Assembly (NCBI GenBank): GCA_932521035.1
Contig: OW051494.1
Location: 1,350,001 to 1,414,000 of the forward strand
Source of the DNA: Oscheius dolichura
Taxonomy: Eukaryota; Nematoda; Chromadorea; Rhabditida; Rhabditidae
Length of the DNA: 64,000 bases
Reading direction: 5' to 3'
A model generated the notes under the pieces. It was not told the DNA's origin and made no database searches. It saw only the letters and a list, made by a program, of their open reading frames with translations. The position numbers were made by a program, and so were the translations under genes. Positions 21,901 through 31,517 of the stretch are shown piece after piece (the stretch's first letter is position 1; the number at the start of each line of letters is the position of its first letter).

Positions 21901-22136
21901 CTCAAGATTTTGCCGCCTGTGCTCCCCTGAACACTCAAAAATTCGAATACACCTTTGGAGTAGCCATCAATGGTTTGTTATAGCCTTATAGATTTACAAG
22001 AGTACGATACTTAGCAGCCACAGGAGTCTCAACATTCACTTCTAACATTTTCAATGCGACAACGTTCTTCTCTATGGATGAACAGGCTTTGACGAATATG
22101 ATTGTCGATGCTGTAAGACCTTCTGTCTGCCAATGA
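18952..22136 (+). CDS. Secreted lectin 4: two CTLDs, CUB, VWA-like C-terminus (intact)
   Basis: Fourteen exons (18952-18988, 19195-19289, 19332-19581, 19628-19753, 19793-19953, 20164-20311, 20548-20673, 20712-21009, 21060-21184, 21250-21329, 21372-21446, 21632-21777, 21821-21972, 22015-22136) give 646 residues, all in frame. Leader LRLLAILLLFS. CTLD 1 (about 20-169): MWLGLTCTGN, but the usual W-DDG is W-SDR (CTWSDRTPVT). CTLD 2 (170-314): YFDGHCYTI, VASIHSEG, QWFDGSTIDYTNY. CUB (315-455): LNSPGYPYYPYG, FEFYSSEDPND. VWA-like region (456-646): FVVDYSYLGYYNQSA, NYAAYGN, CLVFYSGRSAQDF, YTFGVAIN, with no DxSxS. It has one intron more than lectin 1 (between 21446 and 21632), which holds an inverted-repeat element. 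AATAAA at about 22170. Confidence 0.88.
19051..19180. mobile_element. MITE family A, copy 2 (lectin 4 intron 1)
   Basis: ATAGTCCATTTCCAACGGAT at the left and ATCCGTTGGAAATGGGCTAT at the right; centre as in copy 1. Fills most of the 206-nt intron after the signal-peptide exon. Confidence 0.8.
19960..20099. mobile_element. MITE family A, copy 3 (lectin 4 intron 5)
   Basis: TATAGTCCATTTCCAACGG and CGTTGGAAATGGACTATA ends; same orientation as copies 1 and 2. Confidence 0.8.
21481..21606. mobile_element. MITE family A, copy 4, opposite orientation (lectin 4 intron 11)
   Basis: Same ends, but the inner arm (GATTCAAATTTGGCGGCGCG) is now on the left, so the copy is inverted relative to the other three. 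It lies in the intron that lectin 1 lacks. Confidence 0.8.
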
Positions 22137-22261
22137 TATTGTTGATTGAACTCGATAGTAAATTGTTTTGAATAAACCGTAGATGGATAAGCTGGGGGAA
22201 GGGTCGAAAGGAAAACCATGATTTTTTATATGGTGACTAGATTTTCCCAGTTCTTTCTGTT

Positions 22262-22660
22262 TTGTGTTGGCGGAGGCTCCGCGTTTAGAGTCTCCCCCGT
22301 TCTGTTGGTTTTGGTCGAGATCCCCGGCTTTGACCAATCCCAGACCATTCTGATCGCCGGCTGACCGAACCCGGCCGGCTATAGAAAAAGGGCTTAACTT
22401 TGGTAAAGTGCTGTCGAATCCTCACTGTTACGCGCCAGAACTTTGCAAAAAAATAAACCGCCAATACGCCAAGAAGCGCCATCGAATGAGCCTACTCTCG
22501 TCACTCTAGCTCAAAAAAACGTGTGTCAATTTTGGAAATTTAAAAGCTCGTTTCCTCCTCACTGCCTCACTTTCAAAAAAATCTAAAAGTGCAGTTCGGC
22601 GCAGCAAAAATTATCGGTTCGAATGAGCCTACTCTCAATTCCTCAGCTCAAAAAAATGGT
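22262..22660. repeat. Dispersed repeat family B, copy 2
   Basis: Matches copy 1 from CTGACCGAACCCGGCCGGCT onward, including both ATCGAATGAGCCTACTCTC segments. It abuts the truncated end of the kinase remnant. Confidence 0.75.
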
Positions 22661-22837
22661 TAAAAATGGTTTCGCTTTTCGTTTTTTCAAATTCGGATCT
22701 TGACCCGACTTTGAAGGAAGAACCTTGACCAACACACAACAGGGGCATCCGGAAGGCGCCCTCAATAAAGCTGGGCTCTTCTAGTCTTGTTATTAATAAC
22801 TTAAAAATCGTTTCCAGTTTAAAATAAAGGGGCAAAC

Positions 22838-23231
22838 CATCGTGAAGCGTGCTCTCTTCCATATATTCCATTACATAACCCAAATAATTTGCGGCATTCT
22901 CCCCGTCCCAAAGAGTTCCGAACAGGCGTACAATGTTTCGATGCCGATGCTAAAAAGTTGTTTTTATTGAACAACAAAAGCTTGATTGTACCGTGACGAG
23001 AGCCTCGATCTCCTGTTTATATTTTTCGAGCGGATGTTCCTTTGACCAGAAGACCTCCTTCACAGCAACTTTTCTAAACTATTCTTCTTCACTTACGAAA
23101 TTCTAAAACTCACCCAAAATCTAGCTGATCTCCTTTATAAATCCTTCCTCCGCTTCCATTTCCTATTTGTTCTCTGTTCGTAATCTCGGTTAAAGTAAAA
23201 CGAACGATTTCTTTAACAACAAGTAAAATAT
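22838..23231 (-). pseudogene. Protein kinase N-lobe remnant
   Basis: Three exons on the minus strand splice in frame: about 23231-23114 (glycine loop REQIGNGSGGRIYKGDQLDF), 23073-22992 (VAVKEVFW with the ATP-binding lysine, then helix C KYKQEIEALV with its glutamate) and 22949-22838 (HRHRNIVRLFG, hinge-like YVMEYMEESTLHD). These are the diagnostic N-lobe elements of a Ser/Thr kinase; the pattern resembles MAP3K/TAK1-type kinases, a weak call. No HRD catalytic loop or DFG follows: downstream DNA is dispersed repeat family B. No start codon was found either; upstream frame is closed by a TAA near 23245. The piece cannot be an active kinase alone. The N-lobe itself has no stop or frameshift, so truncation looks recent. 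It lies between lectins on the other strand. Confidence 0.7.
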
Positions 23232-23248
23232 GATATAAATACGGTTAC

Positions 23249-23648
23249 CGGAATCTATTAAGTTCTAGAAGTTTGTTAAAAGGGAGAAGGGGGTAGACCG
23301 GTATTGATAGGAGAATAAAAGATAAGGGCTTCTTGCCAACAACAAAATCAACTAATTTTCTCATCGGAAACTCTTTCGGCATAAGGTCAACCCCCGAAAA
23401 ATTTTGTTTAAAGGGTTGTTTTCTTTCGTTACGGTTGCCATTTCGGGTTGTTCCCACAACAGTTTCGGACGGATCGATAAGTCGATCCCCGATCAAATCT
23501 TTCTCGCACCGCTGGCTGTGAGGGCGCTAGCCACCAGCCTTTCTGTTTCTCGTTTGATTAGCAAGTGCAATGGCGGTGCGATCTGTAGCTGCGGTGAAAA
23601 GGCGTATCCCTTTCTCGTCGCCATTATCCCGACCGATTAGCGCGTGAT
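23249..23648. other. Spacer upstream of lectin 5
   Basis: No supported gene. A minus-strand frame (23245-23496) might hold 5' sequence of the kinase remnant but shows no motif. No CTTATC site precedes the lectin 5 start, unlike in lectins 1-4. Confidence 0.4.
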
Positions 23649-25185
23649 ATGGCTGATTTTAGAGCTGTTCTTCTTTTATTCCTATGCCGTCTTCCCCTTG
23701 CCTCCTCCTGCATCCCTACCGTAACCCGTAAGTCTATTTTATTCTTCTTTCAATGAGATTTCCAGCGGACGATATGTACGAGGACGAGATGGAAGCGACA
23801 ACTTCCGTTTTACTGACGACCGTATTGGCTATGACGGCCGAAACGACCAGTCAGGCAACTGCCGAGCCAACTACGACCACATCGACCACATCGACCACAA
23901 CGACGACGACGAGCACGACGACGACTACAACCACAACAACAGGAAGTGAGCAACCCATCTGCAAAAACGCTAGTTTCACCCCAAAAATTCTATTTTGGGT
24001 TATATCTAAACGATTCTTTATTTTCATGGAACATGACCTATTTCATCTTGTTCGCCATAAAATTCTGATAGAAGCAAAAAAAAATAAGCAAGTTCGAATT
24101 AATCAAACGCGGCGAGCATTTGGTGAGGTTGATGAGGTGGCGAAAAGCGCTAATAGCCTCTCGGAAAGTGGTTCTTTAGAGGAGTTAGAGCGGTTTGAAA
24201 GAGCGCGCCAAAAGTCATTTTCGACTAAAACTGAACAAAAAAAAGCCGCTTTGTTTATTTAGGCTACAGAATTGGGATCAGTGAAAACCCTCCATTTCCA
24301 ATCGTTCCTATTTAAATTTCTGTGTTTCAGTGTGTCCTCCCTCGTGGATATTCAATCCAGCCAACAATTTCTGCTATCTACTTGTACCAGCATCAGCCGG
24401 AATGACGAATGATGCGAAATGTAATGCTCTGGTGGCAGGTGCAACATTGGCTTCCATTCATAATGCGGATGAAAATGATTTTATCTCCAGTAGGTTTCAT
24501 TTTTTTTGAACGGCGACTAATTTTATCAATGCGTCTGGGTTTTATGGCCATGCAAATGGAGCAAAACTATTAATCACTATCTTGAAAAGAGGAACTCAAA
24601 GGTGCCATCGTGCCTTGACAGGAATGTACAAAAAGAGTTCACTACGGGGATAAACTTTTTTTAGAAAGCATTTGGCTCAATTGTTTGATCAAACCACCGC
24701 GACCAAATACCCTGCTACACCTAGATTCTAAAGAAGAAAGCGGTTCTTAGAAGGAACATTTGGAATCATTTGAACATTTGGAATCATTTGGAAAAAAATT
24801 TTGTCGATATATTTAGAAACAATTTAGTCGAACCAATGAATTTCCTTCCTAGGTAACATTGCTGGTGCGACGAATGGCTTTGTTTTCTTGGGTGGTTATT
24901 CACCGACAGGGATGCTAGGCACATGGTATTGGACTGATGGAACTATGGTAACGCCTCCTTTCATTCATTGTTATGTAATATCCTTTAGTACGGCCCCTAT
25001 GAGAATTGGGATACTGCCGACGGCTATCCGATGGCTGGTCCGAATTGCATGTTGGTAAAAATATAAAAAGCTAGAAGAAGACCGCTATGTTTTAGATGGG
25101 TGCAATTCCAGGCTATCTTGGTATGTGGTACAACACAGTGTGTAATAGTCAGTATGGCCTTTTCTGCATGATTGCCGCTACTTGA
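23649..25185 (+). CDS. Secreted lectin 5: Thr-rich linker and single CTLD
   Basis: Six exons (23649-23727, 23766-23945, 24331-24489, 24853-24947, 24989-25054, 25096-25185) give 222 residues, all in frame. Signal peptide FRAVLLLFLCRLPLASS. Residues 27-86 are acidic, then Thr-dominated (TTSTTTTTTSTTTT), a likely O-glycosylated stalk. One CTLD fills the rest: CPPSWIFNPANNFCYLL, ATLASIHNADENDFI, FVFLGGYS, WYWTDGTMYGPYENWDTADG, and closing YGLFCMIAA. This is a canonical CTLD, closer to standard clec proteins than the divergent CTLDs of lectins 1-4. The WND and EPN/QPD sugar-binding motifs are not intact (NWD, no EPN), so calcium-dependent sugar binding is doubtful. It is a different subfamily from the tandem array. 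Intron 2 carries part of a MITE. Confidence 0.88.
23985..24155. mobile_element. Half copy of the 62709-63048 element in lectin 5 intron 2
   Basis: ATTCTATTTTGGGTTATATC, CGCCATAAAATTCTGA and GCATTTGGTGAG occur in the same order as in the right half of the element near 62.9 kb. The left arm is missing. Confidence 0.7.
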
Positions 25186-27932
25186 TGAAAACTGTAGACA
25201 AAACCATTTTGTATGCGTAACTACTCGTTAAAATTGTTAATAAACATTAAAAAAATCAATCCGTCTTATATTGGAAAGCAATATTTTGAGAGGACAAAAA
25301 GAAAATGCCGAGAAACTCAATCGGTAGAATTAAACACAAGCTCGGACAATGAGTTCAGAGAAAACATGGATGAACAGTCAGAAAATGTATGGTGGACGAA
25401 CAGCGGGTACGGTAGAAGGGGAACAAGGGAAAAATGTGGAAGAAACATGGATGAAGAATCACAGAGTGGTTTTCTTTGCAAAATAGTAGCTGCAGTGGAT
25501 TGAAGACGGAAGGGATGAAAAGATATTTATTTTCACATCGACTGAAATTGGGGTATTTTCTTTGGAAGAAACCATTGTCCATATTTTTCCAACCGGGAAT
25601 TTATTGCCCAGAGAAAACAAGAAAAGTTCAGTTCAAAATTCAGATCGCAGATTGATAAAAACTTCCCAGATGAAAGTTATATGGCCTCCATAAAACGGAA
25701 ATAAACGCGGTAAAGAAAGGGAAAACTGTCCTAATCACCCTTTTACGGGTAAAATCAGCAAAAAATGGCAGAAAGACACTCACAACAACGTCCATAGAGC
25801 ATCAGGCCATCCTTGCATTGACACTGCCACATTCTTGTCACTCTTCCTCTTCTCACAATACGTATTTGGACAACGAGCAGAACATTCCAGATCCGTTATG
25901 CAGCCATATTCTCCGGGCCAAAGTTTCCTAAACTTTCAGTTTCCAGGGTATCTTATAACAATTCCCTTATATAATTTGTTACTTGGCATAGCGCTTCCCA
26001 TTGGAAAAAAAAAACTAAAAATCTTCATCTTTGTTAGAATTTTGCGGCCCAGTTCTTTTTCTTCTTCTTAGGTTCAATTGTTTAGCATGTGAGGGACGAG
26101 AAAGTAAAACCGATTGCTTTTCAGTAAATAAAGGAAAAAAAAGGAGACTTGTATTGAATTTTCCCATTCAAACAAGAGCATAATCACTGGAAGTTTCACC
26201 GAAAGAATAAGTATAGCCTTTGAAACTAAAAGCGCTATGTTTATGTAATATGTTGCCAAAATTACACCCTACAAAGTAATAAAGGAGCCCCTATTTATCA
26301 GTTTCTTTGTTCTATAGCGCTCGCAATGTCGCCGGAGATAGACACTGGTTTATATTGGAAGAACAAAACATTTTACAGTCTGATTTGCTTCATGATTGCT
26401 CAATGGACAGGAAGGGACGGAAGCTAACGTTTCAAGATGTTCATATATATTTTTTCATTAAACAAAACGCCACTAGTTGCAGACCGAAGGATCCAAAATT
26501 TCCAAATTCCATGAAAAGAACGGGGTTTGGCTAATAATTTGTCCCATTCTACGGAAAAAAATAAGGGAAACTCACATTCTGCACTCTCCATTGATACATT
26601 TCTCGCTCGGTAGGCAGGTACTATCCGCGTCGATATCCAGATGTGTCGAATTCGAGACACATTTCCTCACTTGGGCCACGTTGAAGAATACTGTAACTTC
26701 TCTTTTGTATGGATATATAAGAAGATAAACTGACGAAGAGTTTCGGTGATATTCCCAGTTGGAGCAAAGATTGGACGTCTTCTAGCTGTAGAGAAGACGA
26801 ATCTGGAACAATTTCCTGAGGTTATCTAGATTTGCCCAGTATTTATGAGGGGCGCCTTGGCCGGCCGGCGGTCTCCCCCCGTTCCATTGGTTTTGGTCGA
26901 AATCCACGACTTTGACAAAACAGAAGTGAAACCATTTTTGACCATTGACTGACCGAATTCGGCTGGCTATGGAAAGGGGATCAGAATCCGGTCAAGTGCT
27001 GTCGATTCCTCACTGTGACGCACCAGAGCTTAACCAAGAATAAACCGTGAAAACGCCAAGAAGCGCCATCGAATGACCCTAGTCTCACCAGGCTAGCTCA
27101 AAAAACGTTGTGTAATTTTTCGAAACTTTGAGGCTCCATTCCTCCGTACGCCTGCGTTCTCAAATTTGGCTACCGGGACAAACTTTTTTTTGTCTGAAAG
27201 AAGATGTCAAGCCCTTCAAAATGGCGTACTTGGAATCTTATAAAACTTTCGCGGTGACTCTCACCAGCACCCAACCCAAAAAATTCCGAAATAGATCGGC
27301 ATACAGCTGAACAGTGTAGCAGGAAACTCCTATCGAAAACCATATACGGTTCTGGAGAATGAGCAGAGGATCATTTGGACACCAAAATCCACCCACAAAG
27401 TGCAAAAAATAAATAGTTACGCGCTTTTTTAACGAATTTTTGGAACACTCTAATAGAGGCAATATAATTGGAAGGGAACGATAGCTGAACGGAAACGGGA
27501 ACTCAAGTCATCAGATCTAGATTTTTAAATTTCGGGTTACAACCTAACAAACTGTAAACTTAAGTCAAGGTTGTATCAGTATGGATTTACAAAAATAACG
27601 GCGAAAACCAGTTTTGACAAATTCACACACAAACTTCTACAGCGTGCCACGCCGTAACCCGAGCCATTTCGGGAAAACAGACAACAATTTCTAGGATAAA
27701 TTTTGATGATCTATAGAATGGTATAGTGCGTGAACCCACGGTAAACTGAAAAGGTTCCCTTGTTAGTCTGCCAGAATTATCATCTTCCACAAGCTCATCT
27801 CGTCGACAGGTAACTTTTAGTCCTGGGGGCGAAGGGAAGAGAAAAGAAATGTTCACAATGGCGACATTCTGTAACGCCTGCGGTTGGCGGAACCCAACCG
27901 CTCCTGCCAGTGGTCACAACGCCCAATCCTGA
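25186..27932. other. Gene-free 2.7-kb stretch with one dispersed repeat
   Basis: No supported gene on either strand. AT-rich from 25.2 to 26.7 kb. Dispersed repeat family B copy 3 lies at about 26855-27180. Scattered frames (25213-25503, 27238-27462) have no recognisable motif. Confidence 0.45.
26855..27180. repeat. Dispersed repeat family B, copy 3
   Basis: More diverged copy: CTTGGCCGGCCG start, CCAAGAAGCGCCATCGAATG, and CAGGCTAGCTCAAAAAACG shared with copy 1. Confidence 0.7.
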
Positions 27933-27965
27933 CAAGTCAATAGTGGTCATTGGTCGAGTCGTGAT

Positions 27966-28604
27966 GTGAGACGTCTTTATATATGGATCGTCTCCATTGT
28001 GAATGCTGTTTTTGGGCAAACGCCGCCGCAACCGGACTCTTGCTCTCCCGGACAGTTTGTAGAGTATTTCCAAGATGGTGTAGTCCTCATGATGCTGGCA
28101 AATTTGGCGGGTGGAATTCTTTATCCTGTACACACCGTTGGCGAAAGGAAGCATTACTATGTCTATTTGCTGCTGGACTGTCGCCACCTCTTTCCGATGA
28201 CCTTCCAAACATTTGTGATGGCCATTTTTGATGTGGGCAAAGGTGTGGACGGACGACATTTTGATCATGGGCATGAGGCGGCACAACATTACCGGCCGAA
28301 TGAAGCCTTCTCCAACAGCCGTAAGATTGCCAACATACAGGATATTTGGGCAACGGGCAATACGATGTGTTCCGTCGTGGGATTCCCTTGCTCCACCGAG
28401 AAGACGGCCTTCTTCCTCGAATATTCAATGATGATGGCTATTGGTCTCGGTGAACTATCTAACAAAATAGATGGCAATGAGCCTCGTCCTCGCAGAGCTC
28501 CACAAGTGTACGAGGAGATTGGAACATTCGGCTTATATCAGATGTACGAGGTCGCCTGCTCGCAGGGCGTCGTTCCCCTTAGCCATGAAGAGGCTCGGCG
28601 ATAG
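27966..28604 (+). CDS. Calponin-homology-like domain protein, 5' end unresolved
   Basis: One uninterrupted frame, open from 27933 to the TAG at 28602-28604. Its product has the spacing of a single calponin-homology (CH) domain: YIWIVSIVNAVFG, FVEYFQDGVVLMMLANLAGG (compare LRDGVLLCKLANK in calponins), MTFQTFVMAIFDVGKGVD (helix E, FL-A---GV), then NSRKIANIQDIW. CH domains of this class bind actin or act as adaptors in muscle and cytoskeleton. About 70 further residues follow, ending SHEEARR, with no calponin repeats. No ATG lies in frame before 28090, so either an upstream exon supplies the start (AG at 27969-27970 is a possible acceptor) or this is an intronless retrocopy. Every neighbour is intron-rich. 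The opposite strand is also open for 164 codons but shows no motif. Confidence 0.55.
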   Translation: MRRLYIWIVSIVNAVFGQTPPQPDSCSPGQFVEYFQDGVVLMMLANLAGGILYPVHTVGERKHYYVYLLLDCRHLFPMTFQTFVMAIFDVGKGVDGRHFDHGHEAAQHYRPNEAFSNSRKIANIQDIWATGNTMCSVVGFPCSTEKTAFFLEYSMMMAIGLGELSNKIDGNEPRPRRAPQVYEEIGTFGLYQMYEVACSQGVVPLSHEEARR

Positions 28605-28751
28605 ATATTGTATAATGAAATTCAAATTACACTTCTGACTTTTGAAAGAGCTTCGATCAGAAGAAAGCTATTGTTGTTGTCTTTGTCGCTTTTGTTTATC
28701 CATCGCTTTTAACCATATTGCATTCTGTTTCAAGTTTCACTTCAGACTGCC

Positions 28752-30855
28752 ATGTCTTCTATTCTCTTTTCTCTCTCTTCCACCAGTGATATAATTGCCC
28801 TTCACATTTTCCAAAAAATGTCTGCCGTCTCCTACATTAGAATGCGGCAGACTTGCAAAAAGATGAATGCCTTCGCTGAAAACAACGGAAAATATGTGAA
28901 AATAGTTTTATTTCGAATAGACATCAACCCAAAGCTACCATACCCCGGAGGTTTTAGTTCAGAGGAGGAACAGCTATGGCGCTGGGCACGTGTAAGTTCA
29001 TCTTTATTATGAGACATGAATGTGGTTAAGGAAGTCGTTCGGTTAAATTCTCCTGATGAAGTTATTTTTAAAATCCGCCCAGAAAAGGAGTCGAAGAAAA
29101 TCGTTGAAATGAGTCTGCGGGAAGCGAAGATGGAACTCGTCGGCTTTGTATTTGATAAAATCATAACCGGATCGGAAAATCCATTATTCATACACACTGT
29201 AAGTTGTTTTCGTTGGAATAGCCAAGTCTTACACTGTAGTTTCAACAAATTATATAACGGGCGAGGAATTCAGCCAATAAACGTCATTATTTGCGGAGAT
29301 ATCACTTCTTTTCTAAAAAAAGACCAAAATTCCTGAACAAAAAGTGTTACCCCCTTTTGGCGCGCGTTTCCGGTCCCTAACTATACCCTATCTTTTGTAG
29401 ACCACTTTCATGGAGCCAGTAGTCTTACAAGAATATATGACCTTCTTGAGAGGAAGATCATGGAGAACAGGAGCAGCTACCGCCTACTTCACTCCCCAGG
29501 ACATCCTTGAAATAATCAAACCACGATGTCTTCTACTCTATGGCCATCAGTCTACAATTCCAGTTGGAGATTATTTCTTTTTTTTTTAAATAGAGAAACT
29601 TTAGAAATCGGCTAAAACAGTTATCGTTTACTCTCATATTCATTCCTATGAAACGTGGAAATTCAGAGAATATCCTGCCCATGTTGAGAATCTTATCATA
29701 GATGACAGGGTGGCACCTTCTGTGATGGATCTCGGTTACTGGCCACAGCTGATTCGGGATATTGCTATGGTGAGGCCATTTTTGTGTCGAGCTCTGACAG
29801 AATGGATTTTCGGCGTTTTTCGAAATTCACGAAACCAATAAAAAGGGGATTAGTTTCTAGAATCTTGGAATATGGAGCTACACATATTTTCCTACAATTT
29901 TGATTAAAAAATAACCAGAACAAAACGGTTCTATTGTACATTAACCGGTCAATGAAATTTCCACGCCGCGTTTGCATCTGTAGCTGGTTCATTTCTTGAC
30001 TATTTTCTAAAATTCAAGCAGTATCTAGTAGCGCAGATCAAGGCGATTCTAACCAACAGGATTTTAGCTTCATATACGCAAGAGAAAAGTTTCTAGAAGT
30101 GCAAAAATTCATATTTCGATGTTTTCACACGTTTGTGTTCATAGAAAATTTTCTGTAAGGCGTATTGAGCCAAACGCCAGTTGGTTAGAATCGCCTTGAT
30201 CTGCGCTACAAGATATTGCTTGAATTTTAGAAAATAGTCAAAAAAATGAATCAGCTACAGATGCAAACGCGGCGCGGAAATTTCATTGACCGGCTAGTGT
30301 ACTATAGAGCCAACAAAACTACCTTTCCAGGCATTTTACGAAGACCAGCTTCCACCATCATTCGCTCAAGTTAAGCGTGTTGCATTCCGCAGAGATCTCA
30401 TTATGCTCAACGAAGAAAGGGTTGAAATCTGGCGGAATCCTGTGGTCGAAGACGTCAAATTAGATCCGTGTGTGATGTTTAAGCGCCATCTCGGACAAAC
30501 TCCCTATGGAGCTCTGGACACTCATCCCTTCTTTTATACACATATCCATGGGCAAAAAGAATATATAACGAATCATACACAGGTAAACAAGAAGTAAAAC
30601 GCATATAAAATTTAGTGGATCTCAACCTCTAACATTCGTTTGACCAGCTGTACAGGTAAAAATGCTCTCTTTGCTGTAAGAATGGAGACAGATGTTATTC
30701 ATGCAAGACGCCTTTATGTGTCTCTCTACTTTTGGAAAGACCGTTCAGAATTTCTAATGCCAACAGCCGATTATCTAGAGATGGAGTGTGATGGAGTTGA
30801 GTGGGTGGGTTTCAGAGGAAACCGGTTAGATCCTAGTGAGCCGGTGGAGATTTAG
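28752..30855 (+). CDS. F-box-type protein with nematode F-box-associated C-terminus
   Basis: Six exons (28752-28991, 29031-29198, 29401-29562, 29605-29769, 30331-30582, 30616-30855), every intron in phase 0, give 408 residues. The start has the pattern of a divergent nematode F-box: DIIALHIFQKMSAVSYIRMR then QTCKKMNAF. In the family this motif binds Skp1 and recruits substrates to SCF ubiquitin ligases. The remaining 340 residues look like the rapidly evolving FTH/F-box-associated region, with DDRVAPSVMDLGYWPQLIRD and FRRDLIMLNEERVEIW; I am less sure of that label. The acceptor of exon 4 (CTTTAG at 29604) was chosen because the nearer AAACAG puts a stop in frame. Intron 4 holds a 370-bp inverted repeat. 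AATAAA at about 30943. Confidence 0.78.
29933..30302. mobile_element. Large inverted-repeat element in the F-box gene intron
   Basis: Arms of roughly 130 bases are near-perfect complements: GTTTGCATCTGTAGCTG and GATCAAGGCGATTCTAACCA on the left reappear reversed on the right (TGGTTAGAATCGCCTTGATC, CAGCTACAGATGCAAAC). The loop is about 110 bases. No coding capacity. Confidence 0.8.
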
Positions 30856-31517
30856 AAGACTTTGTACCACACAAAATCTCTTTTCATTATCATTTCCTCC
30901 TTCATTGTTTTATTTATTTTTCAATAGAACAACTTCTATAAATAAAGATATTTATTTATTAGGTTTGCATTTTTTCTTCTTCTGTTTTTATAAGATCCAA
31001 ACAAGGGGTAAAAGGGGGAAAGAAAGAAGGGGGAAAACTAACGCTGGAGGAGGGCAGAAGACAGGCACAAACAGATCAACTAAAATCAGGGGGAAACATG
31101 AATAAATAGTCGGGGAGAAAATCACAGGAAGGAACGGGGACACTGTAACGGGGGAGTAGACTCTACTCTGGATGCCATATTGCACAAAAGGGGAATAGAA
31201 AATGGGGGCAGAACCAACAAAAAAAAGGGGGGGCTAGCGAGGAAAAGAAGAGAAGAAAACGGAGGGAAAAGAGATCGCCCAGGTTAAAAAGACGATAGAT
31301 AGAGAAAAGTGGAAGAAACCCATGACTATGCCACAAAAATAGGAAAAACAAGGACAAAATATACAATTTAAAGGGAGGAAATGTTTTATAGAGAATAATA
31401 TTAAAACGGCAAGAATATTAAAGCATTCGCGTGTGTAATGCATAAAAACGAGAGAGAGAGAGAAGGAGGATGGGGGAATAAATGCTGGAGGAATCCCAAT
31501 GGGTTACGGTAGATAAA
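30856..31517. other. Purine-rich intergenic spacer
   Basis: 3' UTR of the F-box gene and then a strongly G/A-biased plus strand (GGGGGAAAG-type strings from 31000 to 31480) with a GAGAGAGAGAGA tract at about 31451-31462. The two flanking genes converge here. No gene seen. Confidence 0.5.

Noticed and set aside
27795-28289. 164-codon minus-strand frame opposite the CH-like exon
   Set aside because: Antisense shadow of the plus-strand frame; His/Arg-rich with no motif.
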